A stretch of 45,368 nt of DNA from Planctomycetaceae bacterium (GTDB taxonomy: Bacteria > Planctomycetota > Planctomycetia > Pirellulales > Pirellulaceae), in assembly GCA_002726515.1 (NCBI GenBank), contig PBTE01000020.1, positions 1 to 45,368 of the forward strand, given 5' to 3'. The notes under the pieces are model-generated. The model saw nothing but the letters and a program-made list of their open reading frames with translations, ran no database searches and was not told the origin of the DNA. This document shows, piece after piece, positions 25,687 to 35,212 of this stretch. Numbering within the stretch: the first letter of the stretch is position 1; each line of letters begins with the position of its first letter. Made by a program: the position numbers and the translations under genes.

Positions 25687-26727
25687 ATGAACCACAAAAG
25701 AGCCAACATGAGCCAAGCCAGGATTGAGTATCGCGAAACGGACCGACAAATCTGGGAAGAAGAGTTGGACGACTTTGTTCCCGAGCGGATACTGGACGCC
25801 CATATTCACTGTTATTGGCGATCCAATTTCCCAGGGGATCCACCAAAACATGAGCGCGCTGACGCCGACCTGCAGACGTTGAATCAGTGGGCCGCAACAC
25901 TTTATCCGGCCCGTAAGATGCAATACCTGATTCTTGGAACACCTCATCCCGGAATTGATGTTGCACGGCATGTGGAATCAGTTCGTCAAGAGATCGAAGG
26001 TGTGCCCGGAATTCGTCATCATCGTGTTGTGACGCCCGCTTGCAAGATTGAAGACATTGAACGTGATCTGCAAAATCCACAGTTTACGGGACTGAAGCCC
26101 TACCGCACATTTTCGGTGACCGGGGACATTGCGGAGTGCCGTATCCACGAATTTTTCCCTCACGAACAGATGGAATTTGCGAACGAACACGGACTGTGGG
26201 TGACCATGCACCTGTCGCGTTTTCACGGCTGCGCCGACCAGCATAATCTGGACGATCTGGAACAGTACACCACGCAACGTTATCCCAACATCAAGTGGCT
26301 GCTTGCCCACTGTGCACGCAGTTTTACTTACTGGCCGATCCAGCATGCAGTGGAGCGACTCCGGGAAATGCCGAACATCCATTACGATACTTCGGCGGTG
26401 ACGGATGTCAGGCCTTACGTCACCTTGTTAACGCAAGAGAATACGCAGCGCATTTTTTGGGGGTCCGACGGTGTCGCTGCGGCATTTTTTCACGGCCAGT
26501 ACGTGGCGCAAGGACGGGCCTGGCAGCACTACGATGCCGACGAAGGACAACTCCAGTATCCTCACTGCGACGGAAGGCCCATCCTGGCGGTTTACGAACA
26601 ACTCCTAGCATTGAAATTTGCGGCCCAAATGGCGGAACTGTCCGGCGACCAGATCGAAGGCATTTTCTGGCGCAACGCGGCAACAGCCCTGGGAATTGGT
26701 GAGAAGGAAGGGGCAGCGAACGAATAA
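25687..26727 (+). CDS. Amidohydrolase-2 family metal-dependent hydrolase
   Basis: 346 residues. The metal-binding HxH is in ILDAHIHCYW (about 35-44). Further conserved histidines are in TMHLSRFHG (about 172-180) and LLAHCARS (about 204-211), and the late Asp is in FWGSDGVAAAF (about 257-267). This is the order expected of the amidohydrolase-related (PF04909/COG2159) TIM barrels, which include decarboxylases and lactone hydrolases. The substrate cannot be told. The ATG at 25687 has GGAAG about 10 bases upstream; an internal ATG at 25708 is an alternative. The neighbouring broken deacylase hints at a once larger catabolic set, but that is a guess. Confidence 0.8.
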   Translation: MNHKRANMSQARIEYRETDRQIWEEELDDFVPERILDAHIHCYWRSNFPGDPPKHERADADLQTLNQWAATLYPARKMQYLILGTPHPGIDVARHVESVRQEIEGVPGIRHHRVVTPACKIEDIERDLQNPQFTGLKPYRTFSVTGDIAECRIHEFFPHEQMEFANEHGLWVTMHLSRFHGCADQHNLDDLEQYTTQRYPNIKWLLAHCARSFTYWPIQHAVERLREMPNIHYDTSAVTDVRPYVTLLTQENTQRIFWGSDGVAAAFFHGQYVAQGRAWQHYDADEGQLQYPHCDGRPILAVYEQLLALKFAAQMAELSGDQIEGIFWRNAATALGIGEKEGAANE

Positions 26728-26844
26728 GCGTTGGCCGAGAGAAACTTGATGAGGTGATTCCGTTTGGTGTCCGGTAGCCGGGAGAAAAGTAAGAGTTGGG
26801 AGACGCGATCGACTTTGCGCACACTCACCGCCAGTCGATTTGAT

Positions 26845-26874
26845 TTTGCAGGGTGAACCAGCCCGTGCTATAAT
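26845..26874 (+). promoter_or_regulatory. Sigma-70-type promoter of the LRR gene
   Basis: A perfect -10 hexamer TATAAT lies at 26869-26874, with TTTGCA at 26845-26850 (18-base spacing) or TTGCAG one base on (17-base spacing) as the -35 element. Transcription would start near 26881, giving a leader of about 36 bases with a GGGAGTGA ribosome-binding site before the ATG at 26917. This is the clearest promoter in the window. Confidence 0.6.
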
Positions 26875-26916
26875 CAGGCGACCTCGAACGGAAGGTGCCT
26901 CCAGGGGAGTGAAATC

Positions 26917-27918
26917 ATGAGCGAGTCAAGGCCATGGTGGCGTGGGACAGCATTACTCGTGCTTGCCGGAATAAGTTGCGCCAAGTCAGTGGTTTGCGTG
27001 GGTCAGGAAACAGTCAATGCTGCTATTCAAGATCAGCAAGCAGCCATTTCTGAAATTGAAAAGTTGGGCGGCCAGGTTCAAATCCAGCGAGGAGTGGTTG
27101 TAGCGATTCGTTTTACTGCTCCGCCCAACTTGACGGATGATGGTTTGGTTCACCTTCAAGGGTTGACTGGGCTTGAGTCGCTGACACTCTGGTTTACAAA
27201 AAGAATCACTGCAGAGGGAGTGGAAAACCTGAAGGGTTTGACCAATCTTCGGCAACTGCACATGCCTTTCGCTATCAGCCTCACTGACGAAGGACTTGCG
27301 CACTTGGCGGGCATGTCGGAGTTAGAAAGTTTAGACCTGGCTTACGCTGATATCACGGATGCCGGTTTAATCCATCTGCAGGCGCTGAATAAACTTCAAT
27401 CTCTCAACCTCTACAAAACCCGGATCACGGACGCCGGGCTGAAACATCTCCAAAAGGTCACCAATCTCCGGTCGATCCAACTATACGGTACTCAGGTAAC
27501 CGACGCCGGATTGGCACATCTCAGCCAGCTGCAGCACCTTCAAAGCCTGGACATTTACAGAACCCCAATTACCGACGCGGGCTTGGCGCACCTCAAAGCG
27601 TCGACGAGCCTTGAAACATTGATTCTCTATGAAACTCTAATCACGGATGCCGGACTCGCACACCTCAAAGGATTGAACAACCTCCACAAGTTGGACCTTT
27701 ACCGGACCCAAGTCACTGACGCGGGACTGGTACATCTGAAAGGCTTAAACAGGCTTCAACAGTTGGACCTCCGTTATACGCAGGTCACTGATAGCGGTTT
27801 GAAACACCTGCAGGGGCTCAGTAACCTTGAAACGTTGGACCTCACCGGGGCGCAAGTCACCAAGGCAGGCGTCAGCGATCTGCATGGCAAGCTGTCTAAC
27901 GCCCAGATTCTGCATTAG
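26917..27918 (+). CDS. Exported leucine-rich-repeat protein
   Basis: 333 residues. A hydrophobic N-terminal leader (about 9-29) suggests export. From about residue 73 to 325 there are roughly ten leucine-rich repeats. Eight of them are regular 24-residue units opening TDAGL-x-HL and closing in L-x-L-x-x-T-x-(I/V). This TDAGL type is very common in planctomycetes and folds as a curved solenoid for protein binding. No enzymatic domain is attached. A good promoter and ribosome-binding site precede it. The gene ends only 14 bases from the convergent Dabb gene. The ligand is unknown. Confidence 0.85.
   Translation: MSESRPWWRGTALLVLAGISCAKSVVCVGQETVNAAIQDQQAAISEIEKLGGQVQIQRGVVVAIRFTAPPNLTDDGLVHLQGLTGLESLTLWFTKRITAEGVENLKGLTNLRQLHMPFAISLTDEGLAHLAGMSELESLDLAYADITDAGLIHLQALNKLQSLNLYKTRITDAGLKHLQKVTNLRSIQLYGTQVTDAGLAHLSQLQHLQSLDIYRTPITDAGLAHLKASTSLETLILYETLITDAGLAHLKGLNNLHKLDLYRTQVTDAGLVHLKGLNRLQQLDLRYTQVTDSGLKHLQGLSNLETLDLTGAQVTKAGVSDLHGKLSNAQILH
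27133..27890 (+). repeat. 72-base coding repeats of the LRR solenoid
   Basis: About ten diverged 72-base units encode the 24-residue leucine-rich repeats. The best-kept segment of each unit encodes (T)DAGL and begins at, for example, 27355, 27427, 27499, 27571, 27643 and 27715. Units differ at many positions, so this is old repetition and not a recent expansion. Confidence 0.8.
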
Positions 27919-27932
27919 CTGTTCCGGCTAGT

Positions 27933-28226
27933 TCAGAATTCGTAATCAATCACGATGATGTCGTCGACAATCGGCTTGATGCAGTTCTCAACAACTTCCA
28001 CATGTGCCGGGTGCGGAAGGTAGTGGTCCAGCGCGGCCTTGTCGGTAAACCGCACGCAGACACCATGCGTGAATCCTTGGGAACGTTCGGTGTAGTTGGC
28101 TCCTGCACTTAGATCCACAATTCCTTCGATCTTGTCTCGCAATCCCCAGGCGCTTTCTAAGAAGGTCTCGAGTTGCTCAGAAGTAGTGCCCGGTTTGAAC
28201 TTGAGAATCACAAGATGTTCGACCAT
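27933..28226 (-). CDS. Dabb-family (stress-responsive alpha/beta barrel) protein
   Basis: 97 residues from the ATG at 28226, chosen because AAGGAGA lies 8 bases upstream; the frame is open 8 codons further. The sequence starts MVEHLVILKFKPG and includes GVCVRFTDKAALDHYLPHPAH (about 59-79, given as locator; the conserved core is F-x-x-x-x-A-L-x-x-Y-x-x-H-P-x-H), typical of the Dabb ferredoxin-like dimeric barrel (PF07876). Members range from plant stress proteins to small cyclases, and no activity can be assigned. It converges with the LRR gene. Confidence 0.88.
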   Translation of the reverse strand: MVEHLVILKFKPGTTSEQLETFLESAWGLRDKIEGIVDLSAGANYTERSQGFTHGVCVRFTDKAALDHYLPHPAHVEVVENCIKPIVDDIIVIDYEF

Positions 28227-28788
28227 CGCCGTTCTCCTTCGAAAAAACACTAGTTGATCAAGTCCTCAAGCATCCACGATTTGGGCAGCGGGTAAAAGGG
28301 GGTGATTGACGAGGCAGGTGTGGAAACGTTTCCCGGACGAATACATAACTTGGTGTGCGTATTGGAAAGTCCCCGAAAACCGGAAGTCTCGTCCCGGCTA
28401 GACTGCAGGAAACTGTCTATCCGTCACCTTGCCACGATCCTGGTGGGAAGCACCGGTTACGCGACTTTAGGGATTCGACTGTCAGCGTGTCCTAGTGCCG
28501 CCGGATAATTTGTTGTGTTTTATTTCTTTCGTCAGAAAGGCTTTGGTATCGGAGTCCGCGAAGCGATCAGGAGAGAAAGCCTTCACATCCAGACGGATGT
28601 GGACGTCCCGGATGAACTTGCAGAGAAAAAAACTGGCAACAGCATGGCAGCCGAAACCTCCGGAATTCAGTTGCAGCTGTATCTCCGGCAGTCAGAATTG
28701 GAGAAATTCAAACGAATTTTGTGGCGTAACTGCTGGGCTTCGACAAGCGTGTACGGTGCCCGTATCGTCACGAGCTTTCTCGAGGCCA
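28227..28788. other. 560-base spacer upstream of the Dabb gene
   Basis: This spacer lies between the Dabb start and the end of the zinc-ribbon/CBS gene. It contains a plus-strand frame (28515-28826) of doubtful status that overlaps the CBS gene end. No terminator with a T-run was found for the kor cluster. Otherwise I see nothing. Confidence 0.45.
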
Positions 28789-28826
28789 CTAAGAAGCTTG
28801 TTGCTCGGAGGCGAGCTTGTCGGTGA
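28515..28826 (+). CDS. Doubtful small protein antisense to the CBS gene end
   Basis: This GTG-start frame of 103 codons has a more protein-like composition than the surrounding noise (for example VREAIRRESLHIQTDVDVPDE and LYLRQSELEKFKRILWRN). It has no recognisable family and no convincing ribosome-binding site, and its last 38 bases overlap the convergent CBS gene. An internal ATG at 28644 could start a 60-residue version. It may equally be a gene remnant. Confidence 0.18.
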   Translation: MFYFFRQKGFGIGVREAIRRESLHIQTDVDVPDELAEKKTGNSMAAETSGIQLQLYLRQSELEKFKRILWRNCWASTSVYGARIVTSFLEATKKLVARRRACR

Positions 28827-29319
28827 GGTATCGTAAAATGTCCCGTACCGAAACGATTCCCTGCAAGGCACCGTCACGGTCGGTAATTGGAATATGACGG
28901 TAACCATCCAAATCCATGCGTTGCGTGGCAAAGGCAACTTTGGCCTCGTTATCTAACATGCGAGGGTTGGGAGTCATGAAATCGACAACCGGACGGTCTT
29001 TGGACGCAGGGGTGTCGGTGTTGAGTCGCATCAAAGCATCGTGTTCGCTGAAGATTCCTACGGGCCGCCCTTGATCGACGACAACAACACAGCCGATTCC
29101 TTTGTTGACTAGGATATCGAGAACCTGTTGTACGGTGTCCGAAACTTCCACTGTAATGGGCACCTTCGGATTCAATACCGCCACGCGTTCAGTGAGCAGC
29201 CCTTCTTCGACCGAACTTGTTGGAGGTGGCAGATACGCATCACCGATCGGTTGCTGACACTGTTCACACTCATCCGTGCCTTCGATATTTTCGTGACCAC
29301 AACTGGGGCAAGCGATCAT
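28789..29319 (-). CDS. Zinc-ribbon protein with a CBS domain pair
   Basis: 176 residues from the ATG at 29319, which has GGAG 6 bases upstream and overlaps the korB stop (ATGA). A TTG 12 bases further up is less likely. The N-terminus MIACPSCGHENIEGTDECEQC has two CxxC pairs forming a zinc ribbon (about residues 4-21). Two CBS domains follow (about 50-110 and 115-172), with typical ends GRPVGIFSEHDALMRL and ALQGIVSVRDILRYL. CBS pairs bind adenosine nucleotides or NAD and regulate partner proteins. Tight coupling to korB suggests it acts on, or senses the state of, the 2-oxoacid:ferredoxin oxidoreductase. That is inference. Confidence 0.87.
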   Translation of the reverse strand: MIACPSCGHENIEGTDECEQCQQPIGDAYLPPPTSSVEEGLLTERVAVLNPKVPITVEVSDTVQQVLDILVNKGIGCVVVVDQGRPVGIFSEHDALMRLNTDTPASKDRPVVDFMTPNPRMLDNEAKVAFATQRMDLDGYRHIPITDRDGALQGIVSVRDILRYLTDKLASEQQAS

Positions 29320-30332
29320 GTGACGCTCCAAGTATCAGCGGCTTCGAAAAGTTCGGCCAAATTCCCTGGTCCCTTTTGGGCCCGCGCTGCTTCCACCTGA
29401 TTGTTCAGTTCCTCGTCATATCTGGGGCGGTCGACGGCGCGAAAAACCCCAACCGGTTCTGGGAAATCGGGGTGACGCATGCGGCTAAGAAGATAAGCGA
29501 GACTGGGTTCCGGCGATTTTTCGTCGTGGAACAGCAAGTCATCATCCGTGACTCCCTTGTCCAATTCAACGATTTCAGGCTCCATGCCGTTCAGCCGAAT
29601 CCCTTTTTGATTCTGGGCACCGAACTTAAGAGGCTTGCCGTGCTCGAGTTCGATGATTGTATCTGATTTCAAGGTGCGATCGGTTGCGTATTCAAAAGCA
29701 CCATCATTGAACACGCTGCAGTTCTGATAAACTTCGACGAAGGAAGCGCCTTTGTGCTCGGCAGCGCGCTTCAAGACCATTTCCAGGTGCTTGATGTTAC
29801 GATCGATGGAACGAGCGACGAACGTTGATTCGCAACCGATCGCAATCGACAGGGGGTGAATCGGGTTGTCGATCGCTCCCATGGGCGTACTTTTGGTGAC
29901 TTTCCCCAAGGGGGAAGTGGGTGAATACTGGCCCTTAGTTAAGCCATAGATGCGATTGTTAAACAGAATGATGTTGATGTCGATATTACGGCGGATGGTG
30001 TGCATCAGATGATTGCCGCCGATGCTCAGACCATCACCATCTCCGGTAATGACAAAAACCGTCAAGTCAGGTCTGACTGCCTTGAGTCCCGTGGCGATGG
30101 CAGGTGCACGCCCGTGAATACTATGCATTCCGTAGGTGTTCATGTAGTAAGGAAACCGGCTGGAACATCCGATTCCAGAGACGAAGACCAACTTTTCACG
30201 TGGAATGCCAAGTGTCGGCATCACTTTTTTCATCTGGGCCAAGATGGAATAATCACCACACCCAGGGCACCAGCGGACATCTTGGTCACTGGTAAAATCG
30301 GTGGCATTCAGTATTGGTAATTCAGTGGGCAT
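29316..30332 (-). CDS. korB: 2-oxoacid:ferredoxin oxidoreductase beta subunit
   Basis: 338 residues. CPGCGDY (about 22-28), the Cys in GIGCSSR (about 54-60) and the Cys in YQNCSVF (about 202-208) supply the four ligands of the single [4Fe-4S] cluster. The thiamine-diphosphate motif is GDGDGLSIGGNHLMHTIRRN with NNRIYGLTKGQYSP (about 96-137). With KorA it converts a 2-oxoacid, most likely 2-oxoglutarate, plus CoA and oxidised ferredoxin to the acyl-CoA, CO2 and reduced ferredoxin. It lies 187 bases after korA and overlaps the next CBS gene by 4 bases. Subunit fusion and length fit the 2-oxoglutarate type better than the four-subunit pyruvate type. Confidence 0.92.
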   Translation of the reverse strand: MPTELPILNATDFTSDQDVRWCPGCGDYSILAQMKKVMPTLGIPREKLVFVSGIGCSSRFPYYMNTYGMHSIHGRAPAIATGLKAVRPDLTVFVITGDGDGLSIGGNHLMHTIRRNIDINIILFNNRIYGLTKGQYSPTSPLGKVTKSTPMGAIDNPIHPLSIAIGCESTFVARSIDRNIKHLEMVLKRAAEHKGASFVEVYQNCSVFNDGAFEYATDRTLKSDTIIELEHGKPLKFGAQNQKGIRLNGMEPEIVELDKGVTDDDLLFHDEKSPEPSLAYLLSRMRHPDFPEPVGVFRAVDRPRYDEELNNQVEAARAQKGPGNLAELFEAADTWSVT

Positions 30333-30519
30333 GAAAATATTGTGCGAAAAATGAGTTTGGAAAAATCCACTGCGTCGAATCGAGCAAAAAACAGGTTGTG
30401 GGCTTGGAGGTCGTGGTCGCAGGAATCGTCATTATTCAAAGCTTGACGATAACCAACCGAAGGTCTTGCGATTACCTCTCTTGGATAAACAAAAGTGAAA
30501 CCGTGTTGGATTCATCGTG

Positions 30520-32400
30520 TCAACCGATATCGACTAGTAATTCTTTGATCCGATGTACCACTTCGCTCACGGAAAATGGTTTGCCTTGCATCTTGTTCAG
30601 ACCGTAGGTATCCATCAGGTACTTTGAACAAATCAAGGAACGCAACTGGCCCATGTTAAGTTCCGGAACAAGCACTTTCTGGTAGCGTTGGAGCAAGTCC
30701 CCTAAATTTGCGGGGAAGGGATTCAGATGCCTCAAGTGCGCGTGAGCCACGCTGGCACCTCCGGAAGACAGTTCGCCAACGGCCGTGGCGCAGGCTCCGT
30801 AAGTCCCGCCCCAACTCAGCACTAACAGGTCACCTGTTTCCACCCCCTCGACTTTCTGAGGGGGAATCTCCCGAGCAATGTTTTCTACCTTTTGAGCCCG
30901 CACGTCAGTCATATGTTGGTGGTTATCCGGATCGTAACTGACGTTTCCAGTGAGATCTTCTTTTTCCAGGCCACCGATTCGGTGCATCAATCCGGGCGTG
31001 CCGGGTAGGGCCCAGGGTCGGGCCAGTCGCTCATCTCTTGCGTATGGCAGAAAATCTTCGCCATCGGGCATGGTGCCAGGGTGTGTTACGGGGATCGGTT
31101 CCAATTGTTCAGGATTGGGAATCAACCATGGTTCTGCACCGTTGGCGATGAAACCGTCTGACAAAATAATCACCGGCGTCATGAAACGGGTAGCGATTTT
31201 CCAGGCCTCACAAGCGACATCAAAGCAGTCTGCCGGACTGCGTGCCGCAATGATTGGCAGGGGACACTCCCCGTTGCGACCGAACATGGCCTGAAATAAA
31301 TCCGATTGTTCTGTTTTCGTAGGCAAGCCCGTGCTGGGACCTCCTCGTTGGATGTTGACAATCAACATCGGGAGTTCCAGCATGGTTCCTAATCCCATCG
31401 CTTCGCCTTTGAGAGCGATTCCAGGACCACTGGAACCAGTGACAGCCATTGCTCCTCCAAAAGCAGCTCCGATTATCGACGTCACCGCAGCGATCTCGTC
31501 TTCTGCCTGAAACGTGCGAACCGCAAAATGTTTGTACTTGCTGAGTTCATGGAGAATGTCAGTGGCGGGGGTGATGGGATAAGAACCATAGAAGACTTCT
31601 TTTTCACTTAAACGGGCCGCTGCAATCAAACCGAGTGCCAAAGCCTGATTCCCGGTGATATTGCGATAGGTTCCTGGCGGGAGTTTGGCACGATCAACTT
31701 TGTAACTGCTCACAAAGGCGTCGGTCGTCTCGCCATAATTCCAGCCGGCTTTGAGAGAATTGCGATTGGCATCCGCCACGGATGGTTTGGCGCCGAATTT
31801 GCTATCGATAAACTTCAAGGTAGGGTTCAAGCTGCGGCCATAGAGCCAATAGACGAGTCCCATGGAGAAGAAATTGCGACAACGGTCAGCCCCTTTTTGG
31901 CTGAGCCCCGAACCTTCGACAGCTGCCCGGGTAAGCTTGGTGATGGGAACCCTGAATGTCTGGTAGAGGTCCAGGCTTCCATCCTCCAGAGGATTCTGAT
32001 CGTAACCCGCCTGCTTCATTCCTTTTTCATCAAACGCATCTTCGTTCACGATGAGAATGCCGGTCCCGTCTTCGTGAAGGTCTGCCAGGTTCGTTTTCAA
32101 GGCCGCGGGATTCATAGCGACGAGGGCGTCGAGCTTGTCTCCCGGTGTGAAAATTTCCGTAGAAGAGAAATGAATTTGAAAGCCACTGACACCCGCCAGC
32201 GTACCGCGAGGTGCTCGAATTTCTGCGGGGAAATCTGGAAATGTTGCAACGTCGTTGCCAACCAGCGCTGAGGTATTGGTGAGCTGTGTGCCAGCCAACT
32301 GCATACCATCACCGGAATCCCCGGCAAAGCGAACGGTAGCGCCATCAACGGAGATAACTTCTTTGGACGTCCGCAATGTCTCTTGTGTAGAGATCGACAT
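30520..32400 (-). CDS. korA: 2-oxoacid:ferredoxin oxidoreductase alpha subunit (gamma-alpha fusion)
   Basis: 626 residues from the ATG at 32400; a TTG 24 bases upstream is a weaker start. The N-terminal 200 residues are the gamma-type domain, opening VRFAGDSGDGMQLAGTQL (about 23-40). The alpha domain begins near residue 245 and includes YGSYPITPATDILHEL, QAEDEIAAVTSIIGA and RGGPSTGLPTKTEQSDL, the classical substrate- and CoA-binding segments. This two-subunit layout (gamma-alpha fused, beta separate) is that of KorAB enzymes. A CBS-domain gene ends 89 bases upstream and korB starts 187 bases downstream, so a four-gene cluster on the minus strand is likely. The enzyme can run in an oxidative TCA cycle or reductively. 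Confidence 0.92.
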   Translation of the reverse strand: MSISTQETLRTSKEVISVDGATVRFAGDSGDGMQLAGTQLTNTSALVGNDVATFPDFPAEIRAPRGTLAGVSGFQIHFSSTEIFTPGDKLDALVAMNPAALKTNLADLHEDGTGILIVNEDAFDEKGMKQAGYDQNPLEDGSLDLYQTFRVPITKLTRAAVEGSGLSQKGADRCRNFFSMGLVYWLYGRSLNPTLKFIDSKFGAKPSVADANRNSLKAGWNYGETTDAFVSSYKVDRAKLPPGTYRNITGNQALALGLIAAARLSEKEVFYGSYPITPATDILHELSKYKHFAVRTFQAEDEIAAVTSIIGAAFGGAMAVTGSSGPGIALKGEAMGLGTMLELPMLIVNIQRGGPSTGLPTKTEQSDLFQAMFGRNGECPLPIIAARSPADCFDVACEAWKIATRFMTPVIILSDGFIANGAEPWLIPNPEQLEPIPVTHPGTMPDGEDFLPYARDERLARPWALPGTPGLMHRIGGLEKEDLTGNVSYDPDNHQHMTDVRAQKVENIAREIPPQKVEGVETGDLLVLSWGGTYGACATAVGELSSGGASVAHAHLRHLNPFPANLGDLLQRYQKVLVPELNMGQLRSLICSKYLMDTYGLNKMQGKPFSVSEVVHRIKELLVDIG

Positions 32401-32489
32401 AGACAGCTCGCTGTAGTGATTCAATCCGCAGTCAGTGGGTTGGTGTTTCCAGGTGGTCGTAGGAGGGAATCAAATGGAAACGGAGCGGA

Positions 32490-32954
32490 TTATGCCCCTT
32501 CTCTTGTTTTCGTGTGATGATGTGGCTCAGGCGGTAAAGTGTAGACGACGTCCGGAAAGTGTTCGACCAGATAACGCAAGATGCCAGAGACCTTCAAAAT
32601 GCTGATTGCATGTCCGGCTTCATCGACGACAGGCAAACGGCGATATCCACCATGCGACATTATGGAAATTGCTTTGCTCACCGTGTCACTGACCAACACG
32701 GTGACCGGATTGGCGACCATCGCGTCACGAATCGGAGTTTCTAGATCCGCACCCCGTGCCAGTAACTTTAAAGCGTCACGTTCGGTGAAGATTCCGACGA
32801 GCTTTTCCTCGGATGTGATCAGCACACTGCCCGTTCGCTCTTCCTTCATACGGTGCAGTACAGACCGCACTGAGTCATGCGGGTCGACACACACAGCGTC
32901 AGCCGGATGAGCGCGAATCACCTCTTCAGTTTTCAAATGGAGTTCGAAGCTCAC
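32490..32954 (-). CDS. CBS domain-pair protein upstream of korA
   Basis: 154 residues from a GTG at 32954 with an excellent GGAGGGG ribosome-binding site. Two CBS domains fill the protein (about 10-66 and 74-134), with the usual motifs GSVLITSEEKLVGIFTERDAL and GGYRRLPVVDEAGHAISILK. There is no enzymatic or membrane domain, and the tail is His-rich (PEPHHHTKT). It differs from the second CBS protein of the cluster, which carries a zinc ribbon. CBS pairs sense adenosine nucleotides; a regulatory link to the oxidoreductase is inferred from position only. Confidence 0.87.
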   Translation of the reverse strand: MSFELHLKTEEVIRAHPADAVCVDPHDSVRSVLHRMKEERTGSVLITSEEKLVGIFTERDALKLLARGADLETPIRDAMVANPVTVLVSDTVSKAISIMSHGGYRRLPVVDEAGHAISILKVSGILRYLVEHFPDVVYTLPPEPHHHTKTREGA

Positions 32955-33501
32955 GGACGCGCCCCTCCTGTTTCATGGATAGGAGGAACCAATGAAAAAG
33001 ATGGTAACCAGGACAAAAGACCGGGAACTGGCTTACCACAACCGATGGTTTTGCGATCCAGAACCCGTCATGTAACTTCAAATTTCAACTACAACACGTG
33101 CTACCCGGTTAATTCACACCCGGCAGCTTATTTTTAAAAATGTAACACGACTGGCAGGCCAATAGAACCGCAAATAGGTCGGAATTCTCGGATTCTCCTG
33201 AAGTTAATTCCGGGGACTTTGAATTGCTCCTCTCTAGGCGATGATGGAACTGTGTCACATGGAGAATCCAACGGAAGGCGAACAACGAGAATCGGCCCTT
33301 CGTGTTTTTGAGCGGTTGATTGTTTTCCGCGGTGGCTGCAGGCGTCGAGTCGGAGTTTCCAGCAAACCGGGGCCATCATCGGATTGCTGACCTGCAGCCA
33401 GCTGGAACTTGAGGGTAGGACGGTCGCTTTCCGTTGAACTCATTACTGCAGCGCCGTTGGAAAAGATCTTGCAATGATCCACTTTTGGCTGGCTGGGGAG
33501 A
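32955..33501. other. 547-base spacer, no gene seen
   Basis: This lies between the kor-cluster start and the end of the DUF1501 gene. It should hold the promoter of the kor cluster on the minus strand. A TTTTTAAAAA palindrome lies near 33130. Short frames on the minus strand right after the DUF1501 stop have no recognisable product. Confidence 0.5.
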
Positions 33502-34977
33502 TCAACTGAACAGGGGTGTCACCGCATCGCCTTTTACCATCTCGCGAGGCTGATTCAAGTGGTTGACGACCATCTGACGTGGGTTGAGGCCTATGGCGTG
33601 GTAAATGGTTGCCAACAGATCACGGGGATGAACCGGATCATCGACGGGGGTCGAAGCGGTCCGGTCCGACTTGCCATACACGAATCCCCGGCGAATCCCG
33701 GCTCCCGCCAGACATGCGGTATAGCAGTAAGGCCAATGGTCACGTCCATCGGCGCTGTTGGAGTTTCCCGAGGTACTGATTCCTCGCTGTGGAGATCTTC
33801 CGAACTCGCCCACCGCCACGACGAGAGTTTCTGCCAACAGGCCTCGATCGTCGAGGTCGGAAATCAGTCCTGAAAAACCGGCGTCAAACATCGGAGCAGA
33901 CTGGGTTTTCATCCGTTTGCTGAGGTCCTGATGGTGGTCCCAGGAATGGTGGTCCGAGTTGGCCCTTTTAGGCCAAATGACCTCAACAACGCGCGTCCCG
34001 GCTTCAACCAGCCGACGAGCTAATAAGCAACTTTGCCCAAAGGTGTTGCGTCCGTAGGTTGTCCGTAGCGACTCGGACTCCTGTTTCAAATCAAAAGCCT
34101 GACGACTGGTGTCTGATGTAATCAGCCCCAGGGCGGTTGTATAATAGGATTCCAGCTGATAGTCCCGCACTGCCTGCTCGACCTTGGGCATTTCGCGATT
34201 CACCAACTCCCGCAGTCGGGTACGACGCTGTAGCCGTGAAACACTCACTTCCGGTCGGAGTTGCAGGTCCTCGACGCTGACACGATCCATTTTGGACATG
34301 TCCATGTCATCACCAGGAGGGTAGAGATAGTATGGGTCGTAGGCACGTCCCAGAAATCCGGCAGTTCCCGCTTTGCCGATCACATTGCTTTCCTGAAGGG
34401 GGCGGGGCATCATCACGAAAGGCAGCATTGGGCCAGTTGGAGGCAGTAATTTGGAGATATTTGATCCGAAATTCGGAAAATCTTTCGGTGAAGGAGGCTC
34501 TAGTTGGCCCGAAGCGCTCACCTTGTCCGCGGTGTAACCTGTATGCATCTGGTAAATTGCAGCCGTGTGGTTGAACAATCCGACTGGTTCGTAACTCATA
34601 GAACGCAACAAGGTGATGCGATCCGTGATGTTTGCCAATCGTGGAAGGTTCTCGGTGAGATCCATTCCAGGCACTTTGCTTTTGATACGCGAAAATTCGC
34701 TACGAACATTATCAGGGACGTTGTCCTTGGGGTCCCACAAATCAAGGTGGCTGGGACCACCTTGCAGGTAAACCATGATCACGCTCTTCGCCTTACCGAA
34801 TCCTGATCCGGCCTGATAGGATTCGGGTGTCGCTGCTCGCAGTGCTTCGTCACGCAGGAGTTGATCCAGTCTGAACCCGAGAACTGCCGAACCTCCGACC
34901 CGCAAAATGTCGCGTCGCGTGGCCTTGTGCTTGCTGGCACGAAGATCAACGCCAAGTTGTCCCGGTATTCTGAGCAT
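33502..34977 (-). CDS. DUF1501 protein with twin-arginine leader
   Basis: 491 residues from the ATG at 34977; a GTG at 34989 with GAGG close to it is an alternative start. The leader [16 protein letters not shown] (about 20-35) is a twin-arginine signal, so the protein is exported folded. The body has [20 protein letters not shown] (about 66-85) and, late, [14 protein letters not shown] with [18 protein letters not shown], the defining blocks of DUF1501, a relative of sulfatase/alkaline-phosphatase folds that is very abundant in planctomycetes. It usually sits beside a DUF1549/DUF1553 cytochrome-like protein, which is absent here. The substrate is unknown. Confidence 0.9.
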   Translation of the reverse strand: MLRIPGQLGVDLRASKHKATRRDILRVGGSAVLGFRLDQLLRDEALRAATPESYQAGSGFGKAKSVIMVYLQGGPSHLDLWDPKDNVPDNVRSEFSRIKSKVPGMDLTENLPRLANITDRITLLRSMSYEPVGLFNHTAAIYQMHTGYTADKVSASGQLEPPSPKDFPNFGSNISKLLPPTGPMLPFVMMPRPLQESNVIGKAGTAGFLGRAYDPYYLYPPGDDMDMSKMDRVSVEDLQLRPEVSVSRLQRRTRLRELVNREMPKVEQAVRDYQLESYYTTALGLITSDTSRQAFDLKQESESLRTTYGRNTFGQSCLLARRLVEAGTRVVEVIWPKRANSDHHSWDHHQDLSKRMKTQSAPMFDAGFSGLISDLDDRGLLAETLVVAVGEFGRSPQRGISTSGNSNSADGRDHWPYCYTACLAGAGIRRGFVYGKSDRTASTPVDDPVHPRDLLATIYHAIGLNPRQMVVNHLNQPREMVKGDAVTPLFS

Positions 34978-35212
34978 CGTCGACCGCACGCCTCGTTTCT
35001 GTCGAATGGTTCCGGACTACCTAAATCCAGTTCTAACAATAGTATAGGTTGATTTGTCAGGCTTGGACAGAAGTTTTGCGCCCGCTCAAAGTGACAAAAT
35101 ACTCTTGCCCTGGAAGGGATCGACCCCTACAAGTCCCGCTACTTTTCTTCTGCTGCGCTCGGCAAGTGTTCTTTCCTTAAGTTTCCTGCTCCTGTAAGCA
35201 CTGAGGTTGAAG

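Noticed and set aside
33255-33482. 75-codon minus-strand frame just after the DUF1501 gene
   Set aside because: Product is rich in Arg, Ser and Thr without features; no ribosome-binding site. A DUF1549/DUF1553 partner was looked for here and not found.
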